Positions 15,674-23,045 of a stretch of 28,946 nt of DNA are shown piece by piece. A model generated the notes under the pieces. The model worked only from the letters and a program-made list of their open reading frames with translations, did no database searches and had not been told where the DNA came from. This stretch comes from Candidatus Stahliibacteriota bacterium. Lineage in GTDB: Bacteria; Hydrothermota; Tepidihabitantia; B3-TA06. A program made the position numbers and the translations under genes. The number at the start of each line of letters is the position of its first letter. Position 1 is the stretch's first letter. Where the stretch lies: NCBI GenBank assembly GCA_030670165.1, contig DAOVCF010000006.1:1-28946 (forward strand). Direction: 5' to 3'.

Positions 15674-16744
15674 GTGTCAAAGCTCCGAGTTCTTGCAGTA
15701 AATCCGGGTTCAACTTCGACCAAGATAGCCGTTTATGAAGGGGAAAAGGAACTTTTTTCGGTAAATCTTACTCACCCTGCGGACCAGATCGCGAAGTATG
15801 CAAAGATTATGGATCAGTACGAATTCAGACGCGACGTGATACTGGAGACTTTAGCCGAGAAGGGTATCGATACCTCCACGCTCTCCGCGGTGGTGGGCAG
15901 AGGAGGACTCATGCGCCCGATCCCTGGCGGAACCTTCGGGGTAAACGAAGCAATGCTTCGTGACCTTCGCGCCGGTCTTCAGGGCGAACACGCATCCAAC
16001 CTGGGCGGACTTATCGCCAACGCGATCGCGGAGCCGCTTGGCATCCCGGCGTTCATCGTGGATCCGGTGGTGGTGGACGAGTTGGAAGTCTTTGCCCGCT
16101 ATACTGGCCGGCCGGAGATTAAAAGAAGAAGCATCTTCCATGCCCTCAATCACAAGGCAGCCGCACGCAAAGCCGCCGCCGAGATGGGCAAGAAATACGA
16201 AGAGGTGAACCTGATCGTGGCCCACCTGGGAGGCGGTATCTCCATCGCCGCGCACAAAAAAGGACGAGTGGTTGACGTGAACAATGCCTTAAACGGCGAC
16301 GGACCGATAGCGCCTGAACGTGCAGGCTCGCTTCCCGCCTGGGATCTGGTGTGCTTCGTATTAGACTCAGGCTACACCAAGGATCAGATGAAGAAGATGC
16401 TTGCCGGAAAGGGCGGGGTGGTTGCCTACCTGAGAACCAACGACATGCGGGATGTGGAGGAGCGCGTCAAGGCCGGGGACGAGAAGGCAACCGAGGTGCT
16501 GGGTGCTGTGGCCTACACCGTATCGAAGGAGATAGGTGCTCGCGCCGCCGTGCTTTGCGGCAAGGTGGACGCCATAGTGCTCACCGGCGGGCTTGCTTAC
16601 GACGAGCTTTTCGTAAATTGGGTGACGCAAAGGGTTAAATTCATCGCACCAGTCAAGTGCTATCCCGGAGAGAACGAGATGCAGGCATTGGTCGAGGGGG
16701 CGCTGCGGGTTCTCAAGGAAGAAGAAACTGCTCAGGAATATTAA
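15674..16744 (+). CDS. buk: Butyrate kinase
   Basis: Converts a short-chain acyl-phosphate plus ADP into the free acid and ATP in the cytoplasm. The 356-aa product is a full-length member of the acetokinase/ASKHA family. Landmarks are VLAVNPGSTSTKIAVY at the N-terminus, HALNHKAAAR, VAHLGGGISIAAH, NNALNGDGPIAPERAGSLP, and the C-terminal IVLTGGLAY. Butyrate and isobutyrate (branched-chain) kinases cannot be told apart by eye. The GTG at 15674 is the in-frame start, with AAGGAGG 5 nt upstream. An overlapping ATG at 15672 is out of frame. It lies 28 bp before ptb. Confidence 0.94.
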   Translation: MSKLRVLAVNPGSTSTKIAVYEGEKELFSVNLTHPADQIAKYAKIMDQYEFRRDVILETLAEKGIDTSTLSAVVGRGGLMRPIPGGTFGVNEAMLRDLRAGLQGEHASNLGGLIANAIAEPLGIPAFIVDPVVVDELEVFARYTGRPEIKRRSIFHALNHKAAARKAAAEMGKKYEEVNLIVAHLGGGISIAAHKKGRVVDVNNALNGDGPIAPERAGSLPAWDLVCFVLDSGYTKDQMKKMLAGKGGVVAYLRTNDMRDVEERVKAGDEKATEVLGAVAYTVSKEIGARAAVLCGKVDAIVLTGGLAYDELFVNWVTQRVKFIAPVKCYPGENEMQALVEGALRVLKEEETAQEY

Positions 16745-16772
16745 AAAGAAAAGATGAATCCAAGGAGGCTTG

Positions 16773-17687
16773 ATGCCCGTAAAGAAACTAGCTGAACTTG
16801 TTGAGAAGGTAAAGAATCTGCCCCGAACGCGCGTGGCCGTGGCCGCGGGAGAAGACCCGCATACCATCGAGGCGGTAGGCCGGGGCGTTAGCGAAGGCAT
16901 GATCGACGCCACCCTCACGGGGCATGAAACCCGCATCAAGCAGGTGGCCTCTGAGTATAAGATCGATCCTGCTATCTTCAAGATTATTGACACGCCTAAC
17001 GAGAAGGTCGCGGCAGCCAAGGCGGTTGAACTGGTCAATTCCGGCCAGGCAGATTTCCTGATGAAAGGTCTTATGGGTTCTGCAACCTACATGCGCTCCA
17101 TTCTGGATAAGGAAAAAGGACTTCTCCCCCCGGGCAAGACCCTTTCCCACGTGACCATTCTTGAGATTTCCACCTATCACAAGCTTCTCATCGTAACCGA
17201 CGTGGCGGTTCTCCTTGCTCCTGATCTCAAGCAGAAGGTTGCCATGATAAGCTACGCGGTTGATATCGCCCACCGCTTGGGGATAGAGCATCCCAAGGTG
17301 GCTATCCTTGCCGCGGTAGAGAAGGTTAACCCCAAGATGGACGCCACCATGGATGCGGCAATACTTACCCAGATGAACCGCCGCGGCCAGGTCAAGGGTT
17401 GCATTGTAGACGGCCCACTTGCCATGGACCTTGCGGTATCAGAAGAGTCCAAACGCATCAAGGGCGTGGAAAGTGACGTAGCCGGTGACGCGGACGTCTT
17501 AATCTTCCCGGACATCGAAGCTGGCAACATCTTCTACAAGGCATGCGCCTATCTTGCAAACGCCAGTTTGGCAGCCATTGTCGTCGGCGCAAAGGTTCCT
17601 TGCGTTCTAACCTCGCGAGCGGATTCCGAGGATTCAAAGTTCTACTCGATAGCACTGGCGGCACTGATGGCCGGTAAAGGAGAATAG
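16773..17687 (+). CDS. ptb: Phosphate butyryltransferase
   Basis: Exchanges CoA of butyryl-CoA (or a related acyl-CoA) for phosphate, feeding Buk. The 304-aa product belongs to the phosphate acetyl/butyryltransferase family. Recognisable stretches are ADFLMKGLMGSATYMRS, HVTILEI, VKGCIVDGPLAMDLAVS, ADVLIFPDIEAGNIFYKACAY, and a C-terminal VLTSRADSEDSKFYSIALA. The ATG at 16773 is preferred, because AAGGAGG (16762-16768) is 4 nt upstream. A TTG one codon earlier is too close to it. It sits between buk and fabH on one apparent transcript. Confidence 0.94.
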   Translation: MPVKKLAELVEKVKNLPRTRVAVAAGEDPHTIEAVGRGVSEGMIDATLTGHETRIKQVASEYKIDPAIFKIIDTPNEKVAAAKAVELVNSGQADFLMKGLMGSATYMRSILDKEKGLLPPGKTLSHVTILEISTYHKLLIVTDVAVLLAPDLKQKVAMISYAVDIAHRLGIEHPKVAILAAVEKVNPKMDATMDAAILTQMNRRGQVKGCIVDGPLAMDLAVSEESKRIKGVESDVAGDADVLIFPDIEAGNIFYKACAYLANASLAAIVVGAKVPCVLTSRADSEDSKFYSIALAALMAGKGE

Positions 17688-17693
17688 CCTACC

Positions 17694-18680
17694 ATGAAGT
17701 TCTTCCGAAGATTCAAGATCATAGGGACGAGTTCTTACTTGCCCGAGAAGGTACTGACCAATTTCGATCTTGAAAAGATGGTTGACACCTCGGATGAATG
17801 GATAAGGACCCGTACAGGTGTTGAGAAGCGCCATATCGTCCGTGATGATGAAGCCACATCCGATATGGTAATCGAGGCTGCCAAGGAGGCATTGAAAAAC
17901 GCAGGGCTTGCCGCATCGGCGCTCGGTGCAATCATAGTGGGAACCATCTCACCGGATACCATGTTCCCCTCCACCGGCTGCTGGGTGCAGAAAGGACTCG
18001 ATGTTCCCGGCATCCCTGCGTTCGACGTCTCGGCGGCCTGCTCAGGATTCCTTTACGGGCTTGAGGTAGGCTCTTTAATGCTCTCCTCAATCGCGAAGCC
18101 CATCCTTGTCGCAGGCGCAGATGCCCTATCAAAGATCACCGACTGGGAAGATCGCGGCACCTGCATCCTCATGGGCGACGGCGCAGGCGTTGTCATCATA
18201 GCTCCTACGGATGAGGATCGCGGATACCTTTCGTCCATCTTAGGAGCCGATGGTTCATTAGGGGAACTTCTGGTTCAGCCTGCAGGCGGAACCCGCATGC
18301 CTGCCAGCCACGAAACCGTAGACAAGAGACTACACACCATTCAGATGAAGGGCAACGAGATCTTTAAGTACGCGGTTCGGACCATGGGAGACGCAGCGGT
18401 TGCCGCCATCGAGCAAGCCGGCATTGACCCGAAGGAGATAGATCTCTTCATTCCCCACCAGGCCAATACGAGGATAATCGAAGCAACCTGCAGGCGGGCC
18501 AGGGTACCATTGGATAAAACTCATATCACCATCGGCTGGCACGGCAACATGTCGGCGGGAACGATCCCGGTAGCCTTCCACGATGCTATTTCTAAAGGCT
18601 TAGTTAAACGTGACGACCTGGTGCTGTTCGCGGCGTTCGGCGGAGGCTTTACCTGGGGCGCTTCGGTGCTGAGGTATTAA
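17694..18680 (+). CDS. fabH: 3-oxoacyl-[acyl-carrier-protein] synthase III
   Basis: FabH condenses an acyl-CoA primer with malonyl-ACP to begin fatty-acid synthesis. Its primer choice sets straight-chain or branched-chain lipids. The 328-aa product carries the complete Cys-His-Asn triad: C116 (SAACSGFLYG), H255 (PHQANTRII) and N285 (GWHGNMSAGTIP). The last motif is usually YGNTSAASIP, so TS reads MS here. AAAGGAG lies 11 nt before ATG 17694, and only 6 nt separate it from ptb. Linkage to buk-ptb rather than to plsX or fabD suggests it draws on the same acyl-CoA pool. Confidence 0.94.
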   Translation: MKFFRRFKIIGTSSYLPEKVLTNFDLEKMVDTSDEWIRTRTGVEKRHIVRDDEATSDMVIEAAKEALKNAGLAASALGAIIVGTISPDTMFPSTGCWVQKGLDVPGIPAFDVSAACSGFLYGLEVGSLMLSSIAKPILVAGADALSKITDWEDRGTCILMGDGAGVVIIAPTDEDRGYLSSILGADGSLGELLVQPAGGTRMPASHETVDKRLHTIQMKGNEIFKYAVRTMGDAAVAAIEQAGIDPKEIDLFIPHQANTRIIEATCRRARVPLDKTHITIGWHGNMSAGTIPVAFHDAISKGLVKRDDLVLFAAFGGGFTWGASVLRY

Positions 18681-18704
18681 AAAGGATAAAGGGAATGCGA
18701 ACAA

Positions 18705-18753
18705 ACCTCTACGGCAGGATCGAAATGATGAGTCTCATGTTTCTTATAGAGGT
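18705..18753 (+). other. Structured intergenic RNA candidate between fabH and the oxidoreductase operon
   Basis: Within the 180-bp gap, ACCTCTA (18705-18711) can pair with TAGAGGT (18747-18753). Inside lies a second hairpin, ATGAG (18728-18732) with CTCAT (18734-18738). A terminator follows 11 nt later and a ribosome-binding site further on. This resembles a leader with an attenuator, but it could simply be the fabH 3' UTR. It matches no riboswitch class that I recognise. Confidence 0.35.
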
Positions 18754-18764
18754 AGGAGTTTCAG

Positions 18765-18793
18765 AATGCGGCCACCAAGGCCGCATTATTTTT
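18765..18793 (+). terminator. Rho-independent terminator after fabH
   Basis: A 9-bp stem, AATGCGGCC (18765-18773) with GGCCGCATT (18779-18787), has a 5-nt loop and is followed by ATTTTTAT. It ends buk-ptb-fabH, or acts as an attenuator for the downstream operon. Confidence 0.85.
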
Positions 18794-18810
18794 ATCGAAT
18801 TTTGTTAACT

Positions 18811-18857
18811 TGGTTTAAACGGACTCCTCCGGTTAAACCACTTAAAAGTTAGGAGGA
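18811..18857 (+). promoter_or_regulatory. Palindrome and possible SD-sequestering element before the oxidoreductase operon
   Basis: TGGTTTAA (18811-18818) and TTAAACCA (18833-18840) form an inverted repeat. Its 14-nt loop contains TCCTCC (18825-18830), complementary to the GGAGGA of the ribosome-binding site (18852-18857). TAACTT (18806-18811) can also pair with AAGTTA (18846-18851). The region may be an operator or an RNA switch. I see no convincing -35/-10 pair here. Confidence 0.4.
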
Positions 18858-18860
18858 TCG

Positions 18861-19424
18861 ATGTTAGAAATCCGCTTCCACGGTCGGGGCGGTCAGGGGA
18901 CGGTAATTGCCTCCAAGGTGCTGGCGTTCGCCGTAGCCAGGGAAGGACGCTTCGTTCAGACCTTCCCGGAGTACGGCGTCGAACGCCGGGGAGCCCCGGT
19001 GGTCGCCTTCACGCGTATTGACGACCAAAAAATCTACATCCGATCGAAGATCTACGAGCCCGACCATCTGTTGGTGCTCGATCATACGTTAATCGGCGCC
19101 ATTGACGTCACCGAGGGTTTAAAACCCGGGGGCTGGATCATTATCAACTCCGACAAACCTGCAAAAGACTTCCCCCAGTTCGCCGGCTTCAAGGTAGCGA
19201 CTGTGGACGCAACCTCCATCGCCGTCAAGCACCGGCTCGGTTCTGCGGCGGCCCCCATCGTCAACAGTGCCATCATGGGCGCGTTCGCCAAGATCACCGG
19301 ATTCGTCGGCATCGAGGCGGTACGCGAGGCGGTACATGAGCTCTCGCCGGTCAAGAAAGACGAGAACGTCGAGGCCGCCCAGGAAGCCTACGACACCGCA
19401 GAAGTCCCGAAGGAGCAATCATGA
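18861..19424 (+). CDS. porC: 2-oxoacid:ferredoxin oxidoreductase, gamma subunit
   Basis: Gamma subunit of the heterotetrameric enzyme that oxidatively decarboxylates a 2-oxoacid to acyl-CoA with ferredoxin as electron acceptor. The 187-aa product shows the family opening EIRFHGRGGQGTVIASKVLA. FPEYGVERRGAPVVAFTRI and a C-terminal NSAIMGAFAKITG region follow. AGGAGGA lies 3 nt before ATG 18861. First gene of a four-gene gamma-delta-alpha-beta operon, the order known from Thermotoga-type pyruvate enzymes. Pyruvate versus branched-chain (vorC) specificity cannot be settled from this subunit. Confidence 0.93.
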   Translation: MLEIRFHGRGGQGTVIASKVLAFAVAREGRFVQTFPEYGVERRGAPVVAFTRIDDQKIYIRSKIYEPDHLLVLDHTLIGAIDVTEGLKPGGWIIINSDKPAKDFPQFAGFKVATVDATSIAVKHRLGSAAAPIVNSAIMGAFAKITGFVGIEAVREAVHELSPVKKDENVEAAQEAYDTAEVPKEQS

Positions 19425-19705
19425 GCGAAGAGATCAAATGGGAAAGCCAATCCGACATGCCCTTGATGGCAATGTCGCTGGGACGGATGACGGTCAACAA
19501 GACGGGTTCATGGAGAAACCTGAGACCGGTTATCGACAAAGAAAAATGCATCAAGTGCGGCATCTGCTGGAAGTTTTGTCCCGACGTTGCCATCTCCATC
19601 GACGAAGAGGACTACCCGGTTGTGAATCTTGATTTCTGCAAGGGATGCGGTATCTGTGCGACAGAGTGTCCCAAGGACGCCATCGAGATGGTTAAGGAGG
19701 AATGA
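19421..19705 (+). CDS. porD: 2-oxoacid:ferredoxin oxidoreductase, delta (ferredoxin-like) subunit
   Basis: The 94-aa delta subunit carries electrons from the catalytic core to ferredoxin. It holds two [4Fe-4S] sites with complete cysteine sets: C43, C46, C49, C53 (CIKCGICWKFCP) and C73, C76, C79, C83 (CKGCGICATECP). An N-terminal ~40-residue extension contains a GSWRNLRPVID stretch typical of this subunit. It overlaps the gamma subunit by 4 nt (ATGA). Confidence 0.95.
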   Translation: MSEEIKWESQSDMPLMAMSLGRMTVNKTGSWRNLRPVIDKEKCIKCGICWKFCPDVAISIDEEDYPVVNLDFCKGCGICATECPKDAIEMVKEE

Positions 19706-20859
19706 TGCAGAAGGTAATGATGGGCAACCACGCTCTGTCATGGGGCGCGAAGCTTTCACGGGCCGAGGTTATCGCCGCCTACCCCATCACCCCCCAGACC
19801 GAGGTTGTGGAGCTTTTATCAAACATGTGCGCGGACGGATCGCTGAAAGCGGAGTTCATCAAGGTGGAGAGCGAACACTCGGCCATGGCGGCCTCAATGG
19901 GTGCCGCCGCCGCAGGTGCGAGGACATTTACCGCCACCTCCTCCCAGGGGCTCGCTCTCATGCACGAGGTGCTGCACTGGGCTACGGGCGCACGTTTGCC
20001 TATCGTGATGGGTAACATAAACCGCGCAATGGCTCCTCCATGGAGCATCTGGACCGAGCAGACCGACTCCATTGCCCAGCGCGACACCGGTTGGATTCAG
20101 ATCTACACCTCATCCATCCAGGAGATAATGGACTCGGTAATCCAGGCATACAAGGTTGCAGAGCAGATTTACATCCCCACCATGCTGGTACTGGACAGCT
20201 TCGTTTTGTCCCACACCAACGAGAACTGCGACATCCCGGACCAGGACAAGGTGGACGCCTACCTGCCTCGCTTCGAAAACGCCTACCGACTTAATACCGA
20301 TAAACCTGCCGCATTCGGCGGGCTCACCGGTCCTGACTGGTACTACGAGCTGCGCTACAAGATAGAACGAGACATCCAGAAGGCCATCCCCCTGTTCACC
20401 GAGACCGGCAAGGAGTTCGGCGAGATGTTCGGCAGGGAATATGGCTTGGTTGAAACCTACAAGCTGGACGACGCCGATGTGGTGCTCGTCGCCTCTGCAT
20501 CCATCGCCTCTACTGCTCGACCGGTGATCGATGCGATGCGTAAAGAAGGTCACAAGGTTGGACTGGTTCGCATTCGTGTGTTCCGTCCCTTCCCGTCCGA
20601 GCTTTTAAGAAAGCTCCTGGCCGGCCGCAAGAAGGTTCTGGTGATTGATCGCAACATAAGCTTCGGCATGTCCGGTGCGTTCTATGCAGAGACCAAAGCT
20701 GCGCTTTATAACGAGAAGAAAGCGCCTCCCATGTGGGGCTACATCGCAGGTCTGGGCGGCCGAGACGTTCCCCTGAACGTGATAAGGGACATGATTGAGC
20801 AGACCATAGCCGAGGAACATCCTGAAGGAGACATCGTCTGGATAGGAGTAAAGAGATGA
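19705..20859 (+). CDS. porA: 2-oxoacid:ferredoxin oxidoreductase, alpha subunit
   Basis: The alpha subunit contains the pyrimidine-binding half of the thiamine diphosphate site and the C-terminal transketolase-like domain. The 384-aa product has GNHALSWGAKLSRAEVIAAY, the YPITPQTEVVE motif, and KVESEHSAMAASMGAAAAGART. The TSSQGLALMHEVLHWATGARLP region and SIAQRDTGWIQ follow. ATG 19705 is preferred over the adjacent ATG 19702, because AAGGAGG (19694-19700) is 4 nt upstream. It overlaps the delta stop by one base. The substrate (pyruvate or 2-oxoisovalerate) is unresolved. Confidence 0.94.
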   Translation: MQKVMMGNHALSWGAKLSRAEVIAAYPITPQTEVVELLSNMCADGSLKAEFIKVESEHSAMAASMGAAAAGARTFTATSSQGLALMHEVLHWATGARLPIVMGNINRAMAPPWSIWTEQTDSIAQRDTGWIQIYTSSIQEIMDSVIQAYKVAEQIYIPTMLVLDSFVLSHTNENCDIPDQDKVDAYLPRFENAYRLNTDKPAAFGGLTGPDWYYELRYKIERDIQKAIPLFTETGKEFGEMFGREYGLVETYKLDDADVVLVASASIASTARPVIDAMRKEGHKVGLVRIRVFRPFPSELLRKLLAGRKKVLVIDRNISFGMSGAFYAETKAALYNEKKAPPMWGYIAGLGGRDVPLNVIRDMIEQTIAEEHPEGDIVWIGVKR

Positions 20860-21764
20860 AATACACAATACCAGAACAGGAGATAATGTGTTCAGGGCAC
20901 AAGGCGTGCCAGGGCTGCGGCGCGACCCTTGCCATGCGGTACGCGCTCAAGGCGCTCGGGCCTAAGACGATCCTCACCATTCCTGCCTGCTGCTGGTCGG
21001 TTATAGACGGCCCCTTCCCCTACTCCTCGGTGGGCGTTCCTCTGTTCCATACCGCGTTCGAGACCGCTGCATCGGTAGCATCCGGCATCCGTGCCGGGCT
21101 GACGATGCGCGGCGATACCGAAACCAACGTTGTTGCCTGGGCAGGCGACGGCGGAACCTTCGACATCGGCATCCAGGCGCTTTCCGGAACGGTGGAGCGC
21201 AACGACAACGTCATCTACATCTGCTACGACAACGAGGCCTACATGAATACCGGTGTACAGCGTTCTTCCGCGACTCCATGGGGCGCGGTTACGACTACCA
21301 CGCCTCCCCGCCACTTCAAGAAAGAACGCAAAAAGGACATGATGGGCATCCTGGCCGCGCACTCCATCCCCTACACCGCATCTGCGTCTATTGCCTACCC
21401 AGAGGACTTGATAAAAAAGGTAAACCGGGCCAAAGAAACCCCTGGAGCCAAATTCCTGCACATCTTCGCCTCCTGTCCTCCGGGCTGGAAAACCGCTCCC
21501 GAACTATCGGTACAGTTGGCCAGGCTGGCGGTACAGACCCACGTATTCCCCCTGTACGAGATCTACGAAGGACGCTACTACAAACTCTCGATGGATCCAA
21601 AGAAAAAACCCATTATAGACTACATAAAACCGCAGGGTCGCTTCCGTCATCTGACTGAAGAACAGGTCGCCGAGATGGACAAACAGGTTGACGAGCGCTA
21701 CGACCGACTCAAAGAGCAGGCCGAGCGCTCCAAGCCGTGGTTCGAGAAACAGAAGAAAAATTAG
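20856..21764 (+). CDS. porB: 2-oxoacid:ferredoxin oxidoreductase, beta subunit
   Basis: The beta subunit binds the diphosphate end of thiamine diphosphate and the proximal [4Fe-4S] cluster. The 302-aa product has GHKACQGCGATLAMRYALKA with C18 and C21, then C45/C46, and a later Cys in ASCPPGW, consistent with four cluster ligands. The ThDP motif starts GDGG (97-100) and continues to DNEAYMNTG. QRSSATPWGAVTTTTP is the stretch typical of PorB/VorB. It overlaps the alpha gene by 4 nt (ATGA) and is followed by a strong terminator. Confidence 0.95.
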   Translation: MKYTIPEQEIMCSGHKACQGCGATLAMRYALKALGPKTILTIPACCWSVIDGPFPYSSVGVPLFHTAFETAASVASGIRAGLTMRGDTETNVVAWAGDGGTFDIGIQALSGTVERNDNVIYICYDNEAYMNTGVQRSSATPWGAVTTTTPPRHFKKERKKDMMGILAAHSIPYTASASIAYPEDLIKKVNRAKETPGAKFLHIFASCPPGWKTAPELSVQLARLAVQTHVFPLYEIYEGRYYKLSMDPKKKPIIDYIKPQGRFRHLTEEQVAEMDKQVDERYDRLKEQAERSKPWFEKQKKN

Positions 21765-21780
21765 TAAAAAGACGATACTT

Positions 21781-21866
21781 GGAGGGCGGCTTTAGCATGT
21801 CCCTTAGGTACTCCAAGCCGCCCTTTCTTTTTTGAACTCGTTTGGCGGACTAAGAGTCCGCCCTCC
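21781..21866. repeat. Paired palindromes with inverted ends (REP/MITE-like)
   Basis: The 86-bp segment begins GGAGGGCGG (21781-21789) and ends CCGCCCTCC (21858-21866), a perfect 9-bp terminal inverted repeat. The similarity extends inward (CTTTAG against ACTCTTAG). Inside are two hairpins: the operon terminator, and GGCGGACT (21844-21851) with AGTCCGCC (21855-21862). It may be a mobile palindromic element recruited as a terminator, but a single copy cannot prove that. Confidence 0.45.
21783..21833 (+). terminator. Rho-independent terminator of the oxidoreductase operon
   Basis: AGGGCGGCTT (21783-21792) pairs with AAGCCGCCCT (21815-21824), followed by TTCTTTTTT. The loop is 22 nt. A mutually exclusive stem, CTTGGAG (21778-21784) with CTCCAAG (21811-21817), overlaps both arms. 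Confidence 0.85.
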
Positions 21867-21948
21867 ATACCACCCTTTTTCTTTACTATTATCCCTTCAG
21901 TAACACCCAACCCTGGTAACGATCTCCTGGCGCACAGACCCTCTTTGC

Positions 21949-21976
21949 TTGACAACAAAGGTTTCATTGGTATAAT
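21949..21976 (+). promoter_or_regulatory. Consensus promoter of the LRR lipoprotein gene
   Basis: TTGACA (21949-21954), 16-bp spacer and TATAAT (21971-21976), both hexamers perfect. The predicted start near 21983 gives a leader of about 16 nt that contains AGGAGG (21988-21993). Confidence 0.85.
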
Positions 21977-21998
21977 GGACGGAAAATAGGAGGACAGT

Positions 21999-23045
21999 AT
22001 GCTTACAAAAGAAAGATCCCAAGCGACCTTACTTTTTGTTTCCGTCATAGTAATAGCCGCTATTACTATGACGTGCAAAAGGGAAGTATCTACGACAGAA
22101 GCGCCAAAACTTGGGGAGAAGCGATCTATTGTGATCCTCAAGGATGGAGAACTCGAATATGAGAAGGATATTTACGGCTGGAAGGAAGGCGAGTTTTTCC
22201 TGTTCTTTGAAGGTTACAGTTTTCCCTGGCAGGGCGAGGATTCTCTCGATTGTAGTGTGGAGAATGGTGAGTTCTGGGTTAACGGAAAACTTTGTGGCGT
22301 AGATTTGAGAAAGGTTCCGGTAAATAATATCGAAGAACTTGCCTCACCTGTATCTGTTCTCGCGGGGCCTGAGCAGCTTCAAGAACTACATAATTCCCCA
22401 AACATGATAGCCTTAGCGATGTATGATTTTACCGGAGATGATCTTTCCAGGCTTGCAGAACTAAGAGGTCTGCGTGCTCTGTCACTTCGACATGGGAAGG
22501 ATGTTGCTTCTGCCCTTGTATTGGAAAAGAAGACAGACGTTACACCCAAGGAAGCCAAGATCCTTTCAGATCTAACCGAACTCAGAATGCTAGATCTTGC
22601 CAACTCCCAAATTGAAGCGGAGGGACTCGCCTGTCTTTGTGGTCTTTCGAAGTTGAATATGCTTTACCTAAACAATGCTTACATAGGCAAAGATGGACTA
22701 GAGGTACTCAAAGAGTTCCCGGAGTTAAGGGTTCTGAATTTGGCATCTACCTCTGTAAATGACCGAGATCTTAGACATCTTTCCTCTCTTGTTAAACTTG
22801 AGGAGTTGTCTTTGCAATACACCGAGGTAAGTGATGCTGGTTTAAACCACCTTAAGGGTTTGACGAACCTGCGGTTCTTGTTACTGACTGAGACAGAAGT
22901 TAGCGATTTTGGTTTGAAGGTGTTCATGAAGCTTCCTAACCTTAAGGTGCTGGATCTAAGTAAAACGAGAGTTACAGAGGAAGGCTTGAGACGGCTTAAG
23001 AAAGCTTTGCCGGATTGCAAGATTATGTACATGTCCAACATATAG
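21999..23045 (+). CDS. Leucine-rich-repeat protein, probably exported
   Basis: 348-aa protein of unknown function. Residues about 8-26 form a hydrophobic signal ending AITMTC. Cys26 could be lipidated, but the lipobox is poor. Residues about 40-110 are an unrecognised domain rich in Trp, Phe and acidic residues. From about residue 130, and clearly from 190, there are LRRs of roughly 24 residues with a LxxLxxLxLxxTxVxDxGLxxL pattern, e.g. LEELSLQYTEVSDAGLNHL and LKVLDLSKTRVTEEGLRRL. Such repeats bind proteins. ATG 21999 has AGGAGG 5 nt upstream. Its text is more AT-rich than its neighbours, and a 31-bp palindrome lies within the signal-peptide codons. It is a single gene between a consensus promoter and the alr promoter. 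Confidence 0.85.
   Translation: MLTKERSQATLLFVSVIVIAAITMTCKREVSTTEAPKLGEKRSIVILKDGELEYEKDIYGWKEGEFFLFFEGYSFPWQGEDSLDCSVENGEFWVNGKLCGVDLRKVPVNNIEELASPVSVLAGPEQLQELHNSPNMIALAMYDFTGDDLSRLAELRGLRALSLRHGKDVASALVLEKKTDVTPKEAKILSDLTELRMLDLANSQIEAEGLACLCGLSKLNMLYLNNAYIGKDGLEVLKEFPELRVLNLASTSVNDRDLRHLSSLVKLEELSLQYTEVSDAGLNHLKGLTNLRFLLLTETEVSDFGLKVFMKLPNLKVLDLSKTRVTEEGLRRLKKALPDCKIMYMSNI
22043..22073. repeat. Perfect 31-bp palindrome inside the LRR gene
   Basis: Fifteen-bp arms meet at a single central base (22058). The left arm is CGTCATAGTAATAGC. It covers codons 16-25 of the LRR protein (VIVIAAITMT), and because of the symmetry the complementary strand encodes the same ten residues. In mRNA it would form a long hairpin about 60 nt after the transcription start. 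Confidence 0.95.

Noticed and set aside
16367..17038. Open frame of 223 codons on the minus strand across the buk/ptb junction
   Set aside because: Antisense to two confident genes, with hydrophobic low-complexity text and no homology visible.
18681..18764. tRNA gene in the fabH-porC gap
   Set aside because: The stems do not form a cloverleaf, and no T-loop or acceptor-stem consensus is present.
21761..22141. Minus-strand open frame containing VIVIAAITMT
   Set aside because: The shared peptide arises from the palindrome at 22043-22073. The frame crosses the terminator and the LRR promoter and has no other support.
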